A stretch of 35,520 bases of DNA from JALOAT01 sp041677345 (GCA_041677345.1 JBAYQE010000019.1:1-35520); one strand, 5' to 3'. Positions 1 to 8,691 are shown, counted from the first letter of the stretch. A program made the numbers and translations. Notes: generated by a model from the letters alone, not told the origin.

Positions 1-942
1 GCGGCCTTTGCGCGGGTAAGGGTCGGGGAGGCCGTCGGGGCGGGTCTGGAAGAGGCGCAGGGACCAGACGTACTGGGTCGGGTCGAGGCGGATCATGTCT
101 TCCAGCGCGCGGTTCATGCACGTGGCGTCCGCCACGTCGTCCCCGGTGGGGTAGTTCTCCAGGGCGGGAAACAGCCGCGCCACGTAGCGGCCGTCGCGGT
201 GGTAGGCCATGAAGGGCACCACCACGGCGCCGCACAGGCGGGTGAGCTTGGCCAAGGCGGTGAGGGTGGCGGCAGGCACACCGAAGAAGGGCGCGAACAC
301 GGATTTTTCCGGGCCCAGGTCTTCGTCGGGCATGTAGTAGAACAGGTAGCCATTGCGAATCAGGCGCACCAGCGGGCGCATATTGTCGTTGCGCTCGAAC
401 ATGAGCCCACCCTGGCGGGTGCGCCCGCGCGCCACGAACCAGTCCAGCACCGGGTCGCGCAGGCGCTTGAACATGCTGGTGGCCTTGTAGCGGCGGTTGA
501 TGGCGATACCCGCGAAGTCCACCGCCACGTGGTGCCCCGTGAGCAGGATCACCGGCCGCCCGGCTTCCACGTGCGGGCGCAGATGTTCCTCCCCTTCCAC
601 CGTGATGCGGGCATCGATGGCACGCCCTGACCCCCACCACAGCAGGCCGTAGTCCAACTGTGTCTGCATGAATTGGCGGAAGAATCCGCGCGCCAGTTCC
701 GCGCGCTCTTGCGCCGACTTCTCCGGAAAACACATGGCGAGATTGATCTCGACGATGGTGCGGCGCTTGGCGTTGCGCTCGTAGGCGAGATCGCCCAGGT
801 GTGTGGCGAGGGTGAGACGCCAACGGTCGGGCAGCAGGGCGATGATGCGCAGCGCACCTACCGCGAGCCAGGCACCCAGATACCTGGGATGCAGGAAACG
901 CCACGAGAACGGGCCGGGGTAACGGGAATCAGGCGCGGACAT
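1..942 (-). CDS. lpxL: Lipid A biosynthesis acyltransferase (LpxL/HtrB family), 3' end cut by window edge
   Basis: This family transfers a secondary acyl chain (usually laurate) from acyl-ACP to Kdo2-lipid IVA at the inner membrane during lipopolysaccharide assembly. The 314 codons present show the family layout. There is a hydrophobic N-terminal segment around residues 22-38. The catalytic H-x4-D/E motif appears as His137...Asp142 in LTGHHVAVD. Further on are FERNDNMRPLVRLI and YYMPDEDLG followed by a PFFGVPAAT stretch. The reading frame is open to base 1, so the C-terminus lies outside the window. The ATG at 942 is preceded by GGAG at suitable spacing, while an ATG at 961 is out of frame. 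Whether the chain is laurate, myristate or palmitoleate cannot be read from this sequence, so the symbol stands for the family. Confidence 0.9.
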   Translation of the reverse strand, partial: MSAPDSRYPGPFSWRFLHPRYLGAWLAVGALRIIALLPDRWRLTLATHLGDLAYERNAKRRTIVEINLAMCFPEKSAQERAELARGFFRQFMQTQLDYGLLWWGSGRAIDARITVEGEEHLRPHVEAGRPVILLTGHHVAVDFAGIAINRRYKATSMFKRLRDPVLDWFVARGRTRQGGLMFERNDNMRPLVRLIRNGYLFYYMPDEDLGPEKSVFAPFFGVPAATLTALAKLTRLCGAVVVPFMAYHRDGRYVARLFPALENYPTGDDVADATCMNRALEDMIRLDPTQYVWSLRLFQTRPDGLPDPYPRKGR

Positions 943-1034
943 GCGGCTCCGGTTGGATCATGGGTGAGACTGAAAGGCCGCCTATGATAGCGCGCCCGCG
1001 GTCGGTGGGGCGCACCCAGCTCACGTCGGGGTAT

Positions 1035-1913
1035 TCAATGCTGTCCCGCGAGCAGGCGCGTCATCAGGGTTTCCGCCTGACGCGCATAACCGCCCCCGAA
1101 CAACAGGTAATGGTTGAGCACGTGGTACAGGTTGTACAGGTCCTTGCGCACCGCATAGCCGGCATCCAGCGGCCAGGCGTCACGATAGGCGGCGTAGAAG
1201 CGCGGTGAGAAGCCGCCGAACAGCTCGGTCATGGCAAGGTCCGCCTCACGATCGCCGTGATAGACGGCGGGGTCGAAGATCACCGGCTCGCCCGCTTCCA
1301 GGGTGGCCCAATTACCGCCCCACAGGTCGCCGTGGAGCAATGACGGTAGCGGCGTGTAGCCGGAAAAAAAACCTTCCAGGCCGTCGAGCAGCTTCTCGCC
1401 CTGGCGCAGCAGGGAGGTGGGGCCGCTGCGTGCGGCAATGAGCCGCAGCAGATGGCCGAGGCGGCGTTCGCGCAGGAACGCCGGCCAGTCATCCAACCAG
1501 GCGTTGGGCTGAGGCGTGCTGCCGATGGTGTTGTCGCGGTGCCAGCCGAAACGTGCGGCGGTATGACCATGCATGGCTGCAAGCGCAATACCCAGGGCCT
1601 CGTCACCACCGCGGCCGTCCAGGGCGAGGTACTCGAGCACCAGGTAGCTGCGCTCAGCCGCGGCGCCGTGACATACCGGCTGCGGCACGCGCACGCTCGC
1701 CGTGGCGGCGATGGCGGCCAGTCCTTCGGCCTCGGCCTCGAACATGGCCAGGCGCGCCGCGCTGTTGGTCTTCACGAAGAAGCGGCGCGAGCCGTCGGCC
1801 AGCACCACCGCCTCGTTGATGCAACCACCGCCCGCCGCGCGCGGTGCCGCCGGCTTGAAACCCTTGCCGGTGACGTCCGTGATGTGTGCAGCGATGGTGC
1901 TCCAGATGGTCAT
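1035..1913 (-). CDS. Fructosamine kinase / ketosamine-3-kinase family protein
   Basis: Members phosphorylate ketosamines on glycated proteins or amines as a protein-repair step. The bacterial homologues are cytoplasmic, and some act on ribulosamines. The 292-residue protein begins MTIWSTIAAHI. It has the N-terminal GGCINEA loop and the phosphotransferase core LLHGDLWGGN, followed by FDPAVYHGDREADLAM, where the Asp corresponds to the metal-binding DP motif of aminoglycoside-phosphotransferase-fold kinases. An in-frame extension to 1985 exists. The ATG at 1913 is preferred because GGAAAGG lies just upstream and the homologous start fits. It lies about 100 bases downstream of the TerB-like gene on the same strand, so cotranscription with glgP is possible but not shown. 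A link to glycation near glycogen turnover is inference. Confidence 0.88.
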   Translation of the reverse strand: MTIWSTIAAHITDVTGKGFKPAAPRAAGGGCINEAVVLADGSRRFFVKTNSAARLAMFEAEAEGLAAIAATASVRVPQPVCHGAAAERSYLVLEYLALDGRGGDEALGIALAAMHGHTAARFGWHRDNTIGSTPQPNAWLDDWPAFLRERRLGHLLRLIAARSGPTSLLRQGEKLLDGLEGFFSGYTPLPSLLHGDLWGGNWATLEAGEPVIFDPAVYHGDREADLAMTELFGGFSPRFYAAYRDAWPLDAGYAVRKDLYNLYHVLNHYLLFGGGYARQAETLMTRLLAGQH

Positions 1914-2011
1914 GGGCTCGGCCTTTCCGCCCTGGCGAACGAATTCCCAAGCATACGACGGCACTGCGCCAGCCGCGAAGCCCACGTTGCGTTGACCTCC
2001 TCCCGGAGGCC

Positions 2012-2458
2012 TCAGAAGGGAAGCGCCCGATGCTTGGCCGCGATGAACTCACCGTGGGAGAGGTACAGCAGCTCGGCAATGCGGCGCACGAGGTGCTCCT
2101 CGTAATGATGCACCTTGCCGTCCGCGCCCGCGATGCGCCACAAGGACTCCACCACGCGGATCTTCTGTGCGTGATCGAAGTGGCGGTTGATAAGCGAAGT
2201 GAACTGGAAGTAGTCCGTGGCTTCACGCACCTCCTGCTCGGCGAGCCGCAGGAGCTCGGCGGCCTCCTCCGCACCCAGTTCAAAACGCTCGCCCACGGTG
2301 GCGAGCATGGCGTCCCGTTCCTCTGCGGTCACGCTGTCGTCCTGGCGCGCCGTCTCGATGAGCAATGCGGCGGTGGCGAGCCGCAAGGCGTGCGCGTCGC
2401 CATCGCGCATGCCCGGCTCCACCTGCGCCTCGAAGAAACGTCGGATGGCTCTCAGCAT
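2012..2458 (-). CDS. TerB-like (COG4103-type) protein, coupled to glgP
   Basis: This 148-residue acidic, mostly helical protein resembles the TerB/COG4103 group. Those are small cytosolic helical-bundle proteins named after tellurite resistance, but usually of unknown role. The sequence shows the typical repeated pattern: LLIETARQDDSVTAEERDAML, then LWRIAGADGKVHHYEEHLVRRIAELL, in which Asp/Glu-rich D-x-x-V/I-x-x-x-E motifs recall metal-binding loops. Its ATG overlaps the glgP stop by one base (TGATG), implying translational coupling with glycogen phosphorylase. A direct role in glycogen metabolism is inferred only from this coupling. Confidence 0.82.
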   Translation of the reverse strand: MLRAIRRFFEAQVEPGMRDGDAHALRLATAALLIETARQDDSVTAEERDAMLATVGERFELGAEEAAELLRLAEQEVREATDYFQFTSLINRHFDHAQKIRVVESLWRIAGADGKVHHYEEHLVRRIAELLYLSHGEFIAAKHRALPF

Positions 2459-4968
2459 CAGCGCATGGGGATGGGCGGCACCTGCTTGAGCTGCCAGATG
2501 TCGCGGTTGTAGTCGAGCATGGTGCGGTCGGTGGAGAACCGGCCGCTCGAGGCCGTGTTGAGGATACTCATGCGCGCCCAGCGCTCCTCGTCCTTGTAGG
2601 CAAGGTCAACCTGCCGCTGCGCATCGATGTAGCTGCGAAAATCGGCTGCGGTCATCCATGGGTCATGGGGATTGCGGATGGACTGAATGATGGGGTCGAA
2701 GATGCCCGGCTCGAACTGGTTGAAGAAGCCGCATTCGAGCAGCGATATCACGCGCTTGAGGTCGGGATCACGCTCGATGATGTTCACCGGGTCATAGATG
2801 CGGCGCGTCGCCTCGACCTCCTCTGCGGTGAGGCCGAACAGGAAGAAGTTGTCGCGGCCCACTTCCTGGAGAATCTCGATATTCGCGCCATCGAGTGTTC
2901 CGATGGTGATGGCACCGTTCATCATGAACTTCATGTTACCGGTCCCGGAGGCCTCCTTGCCGGCGGTGGAGATTTGTTCGGAGAGGTCGGTGCCGGGACA
3001 GATCACCTCCATGGCCGAGACACGGTAGTTGGGCAGGAAGGCCACCTTGAGCAGGTCACCCACGTCACTGTCCCGATTCACCACTTCAGCGACCGCATTG
3101 ATGAGCTTGATGATGCGCTTGGCCATGAAATAACCGGGCGCGGCCTTGCCGCCGAACAGCACGCAACGCGGTGTCCAGTTTTCCGTATCGCCGCGCTTGA
3201 TGCGGTCGTAAAGGTGGATCACGTGCAGTACATTGAGCAACTGACGCTTGTATTCGTGGATGCGCTTCACCTGCACGTCGAACAGGGCGTCCGGGTTGAA
3301 GCGGACGTCGCACTTCTCCTGCACGAGATGTGCCAGGCGCTCCTTGTTCTCGCGCTTCACCTCACGCCAGCGGATGCGGAAACCGGGATCGTCGGCATAG
3401 GGTTTCAGTTGCTCGATATGCTCGAGCTCGCGCACCCAGTTATCACCGATGGTCTCACTGACCAGGCGTGACAACGCCGGATTGCACCAGGCGAGCCAGC
3501 GGCGCTGGGTCACGCCGTTGGTCTTGTTGTTGAACTTCTCCGGCCAAAGGTCGTGGAAGTCGCGGAACAGGCCCTGTTCCAGAAGACGCGAGTGCAGCTC
3601 GGCCACGCCGTTGACGGAGAAGCTGCCCACGATGGCAACGTAGGCCATGCGGATCTGCGCATCCGCGCCTTCCTCGATGATGGACATGCGCCGCAGGCGA
3701 TCCACATCGCCCGGCCAGCGCTGTGCCACCTGAGTGAGGAAGCGCGCGTTGATCTCGTAGATGATCTCCAGCAGACGCGGCAACAATTGCTGGAACATGC
3801 GCACGGGCCAGCGCTCCAGCGCCTCGGGCAGCAGGGTGTGATTGGTATAGGCCATGGTGCGCGAGGTGATGCTCCAGGCTTCGTCCCAACCCAGGCCGTG
3901 CTCGTCCATCAGCAGGCGCATGAGCTCGGCCACGGAGATGCTCGGGTGGGTGTCGTTGAGCTGGAAACAGTTGGTGTCGGCGAAGTGGGTGAAGTCGTTG
4001 CCGTGCACCCAGACCCAGCGGCGCAGTACGTCCTGCAGGCTCGCCGAGGCGAGGAAGTATTGCTGTTGCAGACGCAGTTCCTTGCCGTTCTCGCTGGCGT
4101 CGTTGGGATACAACACCATGGTGATGTTCTCGGCGGCGTTTTTCGCGGCCACCGATTCCGCGTATTCGCCGGCGTTGAACTCGCCGAGGTCGAACTCTTC
4201 CGTCGCTGCCGCCTTCCACAATCGCAGGGTGTTTACCGTATCGTTGCGATAGCCCGGCACAGGGATGTCATAGGGCACGGCCAGCACGTCGGAGGTGTCC
4301 ACCCAGCGGTGACGCAGGCGGCCAAGCTCATCGCGATAGGCCTCACTGCGACCGCGGTATTTCACGCGCTGGGTGCATTCCGGACGTTCCAGTTCCCATG
4401 GATTGTCATTCATCAGCCAGTGGTCGGGTTCCTCCACCTGACAGCCGTTGACGATACGCTGGCGGAACATGCCGTATTCGTAACGCAGGCCATAGCCGCG
4501 CACCGGCAGCTGCAGGGTGGCACAGGAGTCGAGGAAACAGGCGGCCAGGCGGCCCAGGCCACCGTTGCCAAGACCGGCATCGGGTTCGGCCTCGAGCAGT
4601 TCCTCCATGAAAATGCCAAGGCGGTACAGTGCTTCCGTGGCCTCGTCGTTCACGCCCAGATTGAGCATGGCATTACCGAGCGTACGGCCCATGAGGAATT
4701 CCAGCGACAGGTAATACACCCGCTTGCAGTCCGCTTCTTCATAGGCGTAACGGGTATTCTTCCAGCGCTCCATGAGGCGCGCGCGCAGCGCCAGCGCCAG
4801 CGCCATGTAGGGGTAATGGGGCGAGCTCACCGAGTACTTGTCACGCCCGAGCGCATGCAGAAAATAGCGACGAAAATCTTCGGCAATGGAATCCGTATCC
4901 ATGCCGAGCGGCGGCAGCTCGGTCAGGGACGGGATGGGAGCACTTCTCAACAGCGCCTTGGTAGGCAT
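2458..4968 (-). CDS. glgP: Glycogen phosphorylase
   Basis: The enzyme phosphorolyses alpha-1,4-glucans to glucose-1-phosphate in the cytoplasm, using pyridoxal phosphate. The 836-residue length is normal for the family. Recognisable blocks are YYLSLEFLMGR (about 85-95), GNGGLGRLAACFLDS (about 134-148), RGYGLRYEYGMFRQ, the DVQVKRIHEYKRQLLN block, and the PLP site EASGTGNMKFMMNGA with the Schiff-base lysine at Lys680. The ATG at 4968 is preceded by TGAGGAA. It overlaps the downstream TerB-like gene by one base. The upstream divergent region carries an 18-base palindrome and a CRP-like site, a plausible basis for carbon-state control. Confidence 0.97.
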   Translation of the reverse strand: MPTKALLRSAPIPSLTELPPLGMDTDSIAEDFRRYFLHALGRDKYSVSSPHYPYMALALALRARLMERWKNTRYAYEEADCKRVYYLSLEFLMGRTLGNAMLNLGVNDEATEALYRLGIFMEELLEAEPDAGLGNGGLGRLAACFLDSCATLQLPVRGYGLRYEYGMFRQRIVNGCQVEEPDHWLMNDNPWELERPECTQRVKYRGRSEAYRDELGRLRHRWVDTSDVLAVPYDIPVPGYRNDTVNTLRLWKAAATEEFDLGEFNAGEYAESVAAKNAAENITMVLYPNDASENGKELRLQQQYFLASASLQDVLRRWVWVHGNDFTHFADTNCFQLNDTHPSISVAELMRLLMDEHGLGWDEAWSITSRTMAYTNHTLLPEALERWPVRMFQQLLPRLLEIIYEINARFLTQVAQRWPGDVDRLRRMSIIEEGADAQIRMAYVAIVGSFSVNGVAELHSRLLEQGLFRDFHDLWPEKFNNKTNGVTQRRWLAWCNPALSRLVSETIGDNWVRELEHIEQLKPYADDPGFRIRWREVKRENKERLAHLVQEKCDVRFNPDALFDVQVKRIHEYKRQLLNVLHVIHLYDRIKRGDTENWTPRCVLFGGKAAPGYFMAKRIIKLINAVAEVVNRDSDVGDLLKVAFLPNYRVSAMEVICPGTDLSEQISTAGKEASGTGNMKFMMNGAITIGTLDGANIEILQEVGRDNFFLFGLTAEEVEATRRIYDPVNIIERDPDLKRVISLLECGFFNQFEPGIFDPIIQSIRNPHDPWMTAADFRSYIDAQRQVDLAYKDEERWARMSILNTASSGRFSTDRTMLDYNRDIWQLKQVPPIPMR

Positions 4969-5044
4969 GGTTGTTCCTCACAGTAACGGCTGCCTTCAGC
5001 CGCGCACATATTTTGGAGTGTAACTGTATCGGATCGACGGGCCG

Positions 5045-5062
5045 GCATCATCACGATGATGC
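5045..5062. promoter_or_regulatory. 18-base palindrome in the glgP divergent region
   Basis: GCATCATC and GATGATGC form perfect 8-base arms around a 2-base centre. The site lies 77 bases upstream of glgP and 92 bases upstream of the gene at 5155. Perfect short-spacer symmetry suggests a dimeric repressor operator, and the regulator is unknown. It could also simply be a chance inverted repeat. Confidence 0.45.
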
Positions 5063-5077
5063 TGAACTGACCGACAG

Positions 5078-5093
5078 CGTGATAACGATCACA
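5078..5093. promoter_or_regulatory. CRP/Vfr-like binding site candidate
   Basis: The sequence CGTGA-TAACGA-TCACA matches the CRP-family pattern TGTGA-N6-TCACA at nine of ten half-site positions. It lies 110 bases upstream of glgP and 62 bases upstream of the gene at 5155. Control of glycogen breakdown by a CRP-like protein is plausible. No crp gene lies in the window to support the assignment. Confidence 0.45.
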
Positions 5094-5154
5094 GCGATCT
5101 CCACAGTGGGTACACGGCCTAGACTTATGGTCAACACACCTCGGGAGCAAGGCC

Positions 5155-5496
5155 ATGGCCGACGGCAGCGGGGATCGGGTATTCGAGATTTTTATGGCCG
5201 CAGTGGATGCATCGGGCGGCTTGGGCCGCATGGTCCGCGAGCGCCGACTTATGTGGCTTCCGCATCTCATGCAATCGGCTTATATCGTGCTGCGTCAGGA
5301 GGACGAGCACTGCCTCCTCGAGGAGATAGCCGATGACCTGGGACTCTCCCGCGACCTGGTGGAGCACGTGCTCAGCGGTCCTGTCGACAAGGCACGGGCA
5401 CGCATGCTGGCGCCCCCTCCGCAGGAACTCTACGAACGCAGCCACATTGCCGGCGGCATGGCCAGGTTGGTCTACGACGAAGCGGGCAGACAGTAG
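5155..5496 (+). CDS. Small protein of unknown function with a possible helix-turn-helix
   Basis: I do not recognise this 113-residue protein. It is mostly helical and soluble, with no signal peptide or membrane segment. Residues about 50-75 (CLLEEIADDLGLSRDLVEHVLSG) have the spacing of a helix-turn-helix, with IADDLGLS resembling the turn and recognition-helix entry. The ATG at 5155 follows GGGAGCAAGG. It is divergent from glgP and shares an intergenic region with two palindromes, so it could be a local regulator. That role is inference from position only. Confidence 0.65.
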   Translation: MADGSGDRVFEIFMAAVDASGGLGRMVRERRLMWLPHLMQSAYIVLRQEDEHCLLEEIADDLGLSRDLVEHVLSGPVDKARARMLAPPPQELYERSHIAGGMARLVYDEAGRQ

Positions 5497-5698
5497 ATAC
5501 CGACGCGGAACACGCCACACTCCACGGTACGCCTGCGGTGGCATACGGCCATGGGCCGCGGGCGTACGTCCGTTTCCGGGCCTGGATGGTTGAGGTGGCG
5601 GTACCGGGCCGGCCCTCGTGGGCGGCCAATGAGGGGCGGCTGCTTGCCGGGTGGGGCGCATCTGGTACATTTGTCTGCAACCACCAGGAAATCGTGGA

Positions 5699-6154
5699 AT
5701 GAAAGTCAGGCATCTGTTCAACAACAAGGGCTTCGATCTTTATTTCGTCGCGCCGGAACAACCGCTGACGGATGCCGTGGCGGTCATGATGCGCCACCGG
5801 GTGGGTTCGCTGGCGGTGCTCGAAAACGAAGACCTGGTAAGCATTGTTACCGAGCGCGATGTCATGCAGGCGGTGCATTCACGGCTGGACGACCTGACCG
5901 CGATCACCGTGCGCGAGGTGATGGCACCCAGGCTAATCTGGTGCAATGCCGACGACAGCATCGACGACGCCATGGAGCTCATGTTCCACAACGAGCTCGG
6001 CAAGCGGGTGCGACACCTGCCGGTGATGGACGGCGATCGCCTGATGGGCATCATCTCCATCGGCGACATCGTGCAGGCCCTGCTCACCGAAGTACGCTTC
6101 GAGAACCGCCTGCTGCGGAACTACATCAAGAACTGGCCCGAAGCCGGGATCTGA
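5699..6154 (+). CDS. Tandem CBS-domain protein
   Basis: The 151-residue protein consists of two CBS motifs (about residues 10-62 and 75-130), which as a pair bind adenine nucleotides and sense energy state. The first is APEQPLTDAVAVMMRHRVGSLAVLE leading to SIVTERDVM; the second runs from MAPRLIWCNADDSIDDAMELM to HLPVMDGDRLMGIISIGDIV. There is no enzyme domain, so it probably acts as a stand-alone sensor. An in-frame GTG at 5651 exists, but the ATG at 5699 is preferred because AGGAA lies eight bases upstream and the CBS fold starts here. It is convergent with the DUF3579 gene. Confidence 0.9.
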   Translation: MKVRHLFNNKGFDLYFVAPEQPLTDAVAVMMRHRVGSLAVLENEDLVSIVTERDVMQAVHSRLDDLTAITVREVMAPRLIWCNADDSIDDAMELMFHNELGKRVRHLPVMDGDRLMGIISIGDIVQALLTEVRFENRLLRNYIKNWPEAGI

Positions 6155-6189
6155 TCACCCTCCCCAGGCCGCACCGACCGGCCGCGGGG

Positions 6190-6486
6190 TCATGCCTCCA
6201 CGTCGGCGTGGGCCTCGATGTCCTCCACCTGCAGGTCATTGTTGCGGGCAAACCCCAGCAGAAACTCGAACAGCATGGGATCGTCCGCGTGCAGGCGCGC
6301 GTCCACCACCACACAAACGACACCTTGGCGCGACACCATGTGCACCCGGGGATGAAACACAATGCGGCGATCAGGCCCGAGACTCGCCACCGCGGTGGTA
6401 AGGCGCTGCGCCCAGTCCGCGGGACGGAAGGTGCGCCCCGTCCGGGTGATGCCCTTGATGACGATCTGCCGACCGACCGGTTCCAT
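6190..6486 (-). CDS. DUF3579 family protein
   Basis: This 98-residue cytoplasmic protein matches the DUF3579 pattern. It opens with IVIKGITRTGRTFRPADWAQRL, the conserved family signature, followed by a central beta-rich VVCVVVDARL and a terminal acidic stretch. The function of the family is unknown. No strong Shine-Dalgarno precedes the ATG at 6486, so translation may be weak or the start may differ slightly. The gene is convergent with the CBS gene, leaving a 35-base gap. Confidence 0.85.
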   Translation of the reverse strand: MEPVGRQIVIKGITRTGRTFRPADWAQRLTTAVASLGPDRRIVFHPRVHMVSRQGVVCVVVDARLHADDPMLFEFLLGFARNNDLQVEDIEAHADVEA

Positions 6487-6596
6487 GGAGGGATGCGCCT
6501 TGTAGTCCTTCCCTCAAGTAAAGCAGGCAGGGCCGGGGACGGTACCAGCGCAGGCACATCCCCTAACCGGCCGCTCACCGCCCGGCCCGGGACCTG

Positions 6597-7259
6597 TCAA
6601 TTGAGGGGGACGGAGGCCTGCAGCTGATCCAGTCGTGCCTGCGCCTCGGCAGGCGGCTGCGGTAGGTCCGCCAGCAGGGCGCGGGCCTGGGCGGCGAGTT
6701 CCGCCAGCGGTTCGGCTTCGAACAGCCAAAGGGCCGCGTCCAATTCCTCCGCCGCGACCGAAAGCAGGCTGGCGGCGAGTTCCTCGCCGGGGATGGGCGA
6801 TGTGGGCAGCATGAGGTCGGCCACCAGTGGATACTCCAACAGACGCAGTTGCTGGGCGCGCGCCAGTTCCTCGTCGTCCAGCTCCGCCAGGGCGCGTGCA
6901 TCACCCGCTGCGCCACGGCGCACCGCCCCCATGATGGCAGCGATGAGGCGCTTGAGCGCCGTTTTTACCGCCTCCAGGTCACCACCCAGCGCACAGGCCT
7001 CCGCATAGGCCTGGTCCAGGCGGACCTTGAGCGCCAACACCACCTCGCTCTCCTCATTGGGCTGCAATGCCGCCGCTTCCTGCACCAGCCCTTGAAAGCG
7101 CACCATGAAATCACGCACCTGTTCGGCATCGGCATGCTGCGCTGCCTCCCATTCCGCCGTGCTCACGTCACGGCGCGCGGGTGGGAACAGCGGATTGTGC
7201 GCACGGCGGCGCAGATGGCGCTCGCGCGGCCCCGGCCGCGCGTGAGGCGTGGACGGCAT
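6597..7259 (-). CDS. Conserved-looking helical protein of unknown function
   Basis: I do not recognise this 220-residue protein. It is Ala/Leu/Glu-rich and predicted almost entirely helical. It has a basic N-terminus (RPGPRERHLRRRAHNPLFPPARRD) and no signal peptide. Stretches such as EQVRDFMVRFQGLVQEAAALQ and DDEELARAQQLRLLEYPLVADLM suggest a helical bundle. The ATG at 7259 overlaps the stop of the upstream TIGR02647 gene (TGATG), which fixes the start and implies translational coupling. The frame continues upstream to 7712 but that part is noise overlapping the TIGR02647 gene. Confidence 0.75.
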   Translation of the reverse strand: MPSTPHARPGPRERHLRRRAHNPLFPPARRDVSTAEWEAAQHADAEQVRDFMVRFQGLVQEAAALQPNEESEVVLALKVRLDQAYAEACALGGDLEAVKTALKRLIAAIMGAVRRGAAGDARALAELDDEELARAQQLRLLEYPLVADLMLPTSPIPGEELAASLLSVAAEELDAALWLFEAEPLAELAAQARALLADLPQPPAEAQARLDQLQASVPLN

Positions 7260-7513
7260 CAGTGCACCGCCCCGCGCAGGGCGGTGAGCACGTGCTCCAG
7301 GTGCTCGGCCACTTCCACCCCCAGGTCGGTGAGGAAACCGCCGTCCTCGGACGTGATGAGCCCCTTGGTATGCAGGCGAATGGCGGCGCTGGCCACGGCG
7401 GGCGATGCGTCCTTGTGGATCTTGATGCCGGTGTGCAGCGAATGCAGATCGAACCGCGACAGGACTTCGATTTCCGCGGCCAGCTCGGGCGTGAACAACG
7501 GGGGACGAATCAT
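7259..7513 (-). CDS. TIGR02647-family small DNA-binding-like protein
   Basis: The 84-residue protein fits the TIGR02647 family of short gammaproteobacterial proteins, which look like winged-helix or HTH proteins of unknown function. Diagnostic stretches are LFTPELAAEIEVLSRFDL, GIKIHKDASPAVASAAIRLHTKGLIT and DGGFLTDLGVEVAEHLE. I chose the ATG at 7513 over an upstream start at 7633 because it matches the usual family start and is preceded by GGAGAAG. It is coupled by a one-base overlap to the helical gene downstream. Confidence 0.85.
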   Translation of the reverse strand: MIRPPLFTPELAAEIEVLSRFDLHSLHTGIKIHKDASPAVASAAIRLHTKGLITSEDGGFLTDLGVEVAEHLEHVLTALRGAVH

Positions 7514-7845
7514 CGGCTTTCTTCTCCGGCTTCTTGTTGGTGCACAGGCTCGCCCGTGCGCAGGGTACTGCCCGCGGAGCACGCGCGTCGTGATGACCGC
7601 CGTAGCCCCGCACTGCATTGTAACTGCCAGCATCCTGTGTATTACCCGCTTCGCGCGCGATCAGTTCGCCACCGTCCGCCAGCAAACCCCGCCGGTGGGG
7701 ACGCGGCGACACCGACGCGAGCGGGACGATGCTGGGCCAGGTTGGTGACGCTATACGGCAATCGGTTGCGCGTCCGTGCGGAAATGTCTTATCGAAGCTG
7801 TGCTAAGTATTACGAAGAGATCGCAGTCGAGCGAGGTCGTCGGCA
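7514..7845. other. Intergenic gap (332 bases), divergent promoters
   Basis: This lies between the divergent TIGR02647 gene and the lipoprotein gene. The right side becomes less GC-rich (about 7745-7825) and contains TGTGCTAAGTATTACG, a plausible extended -10 region for the lipoprotein gene. I see no convincing RNA gene or small ORF in it. Confidence 0.4.
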
Positions 7846-8070
7846 ATGAACACGAAACTGGTTCTGGCCGTACTTCTTTCGTTTGCCGCCATGACAGCCT
7901 GCAGCACCCGCGAAGTGGTGAGCGGCGCGGCGGGCGGTGCCACCGGCTACGAATTGTCCAACAAGCGTGCCATGGACGCACTCGAGGAGGACTACCAGTC
8001 CGGCCGCATCACCCGCGACGAGTACGAACGACGCAAGGACGAGATCGAAAGCCGCTCAGCCGTGTATTGA
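7846..8070 (+). CDS. Small lipoprotein with SHOCT-like C-terminus
   Basis: The 74-residue protein has a short signal peptide (MNTKLVLAVLLSFAAMTAC) ending in a lipobox-like MTA-Cys19, so it is probably lipidated and exported. A small Gly-rich region (AAGGATGYE) follows. The C-terminal DYQSGRITRDEYERRKDEIE matches the short SHOCT motif often placed at protein ends to mediate oligomerisation. The Met at -3 of the lipobox is not the usual Leu. Function is unknown. A strong hairpin follows the gene. Confidence 0.8.
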   Translation: MNTKLVLAVLLSFAAMTACSTREVVSGAAGGATGYELSNKRAMDALEEDYQSGRITRDEYERRKDEIESRSAVY

Positions 8071-8078
8071 CCAGCGAC

Positions 8079-8103
8079 GGCATGCGCCCGGTGGGCGCAT
8101 GCC
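8079..8103. terminator. Bidirectional hairpin between convergent genes
   Basis: GGCATGCGCCC and GGGCGCATGCC form perfect 11-base arms with a 3-base loop. The hairpin is placed between the lipoprotein gene (+) and the membrane-protein gene (-). There is no U-tract on either side, so termination efficiency is uncertain. Confidence 0.6.
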
Positions 8104-8111
8104 GTGCAGCC

Positions 8112-8627
8112 TCAACCGGCGGCGGCCAGCCCCTCGGGCGCCGGGTGCTTCGCCACCACTGCGTCGGGCACCTCACCGCGCGCGGCCTGAAACAGTGCAT
8201 TCGATTCCAGCACGAAGGCCACGAAGACCAGGATGATGGTGGGCATGACGCCAATGCGCGTGAGTGCGGTGAACATGATGTCGCGCATGTTGGGCTGCAT
8301 GGCCATGCCCAGCAGCCAGGCGAGGGTGAGAATGCCGCCGCTGATGCCATAGCCGATGAGAAGCAGGCGGCAGCGGCGCAGGGCGACCTGCCAGTGCGCC
8401 ATGACGAACCATGGGTCTTCACGCGTGGCACGGCGAGTGCGGACCAGGATGTAGGTCATCACGGCACCCGAGAACATCACTGGCAACAGCAAGGCCCAGG
8501 CGCCGATCCCCAGGGCGATGGCTGCAGGTGCCAGCAGCAAGTGGAACGCAATGAGGTTCAGGATGAACAACTCATGGGGATTCTTGGCGAGATTGCGCTC
8601 GTTTTCGGCCACGGAAAATTGCATCAC
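8112..8627 (-). CDS. Four-helix integral membrane protein of unknown function
   Basis: The 171-residue protein has four clear hydrophobic segments: about residues 22-40 (LFILNLIAFHLLLAPAAIAL), 45-62 (LLLPVMFSGAVMTYILV), 87-107 (LLLIGYGISGGILTLAWLLG) and 125-144. A cytosolic basic loop (RTRRATRED) follows the second helix. The start has two tandem ATGs (8627 and 8624) after CAGGAGG. I cannot name the family. It is convergent with the lipoprotein gene across the hairpin at 8079-8103. Confidence 0.75.
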   Translation of the reverse strand: MMQFSVAENERNLAKNPHELFILNLIAFHLLLAPAAIALGIGAWALLLPVMFSGAVMTYILVRTRRATREDPWFVMAHWQVALRRCRLLLIGYGISGGILTLAWLLGMAMQPNMRDIMFTALTRIGVMPTIILVFVAFVLESNALFQAARGEVPDAVVAKHPAPEGLAAAG

Positions 8628-8691
8628 TGCCTCCTGTCCGGGAATTTACCCCCAACATTAGAGCGCGATTATATTCTTCTGGCCAGCCCGA

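Noticed and set aside
3553..4986. A 477-codon plus-strand open frame opposite glgP
   Set aside because: Antisense to glycogen phosphorylase with no motif support and no ribosome site; the glgP evidence is decisive.
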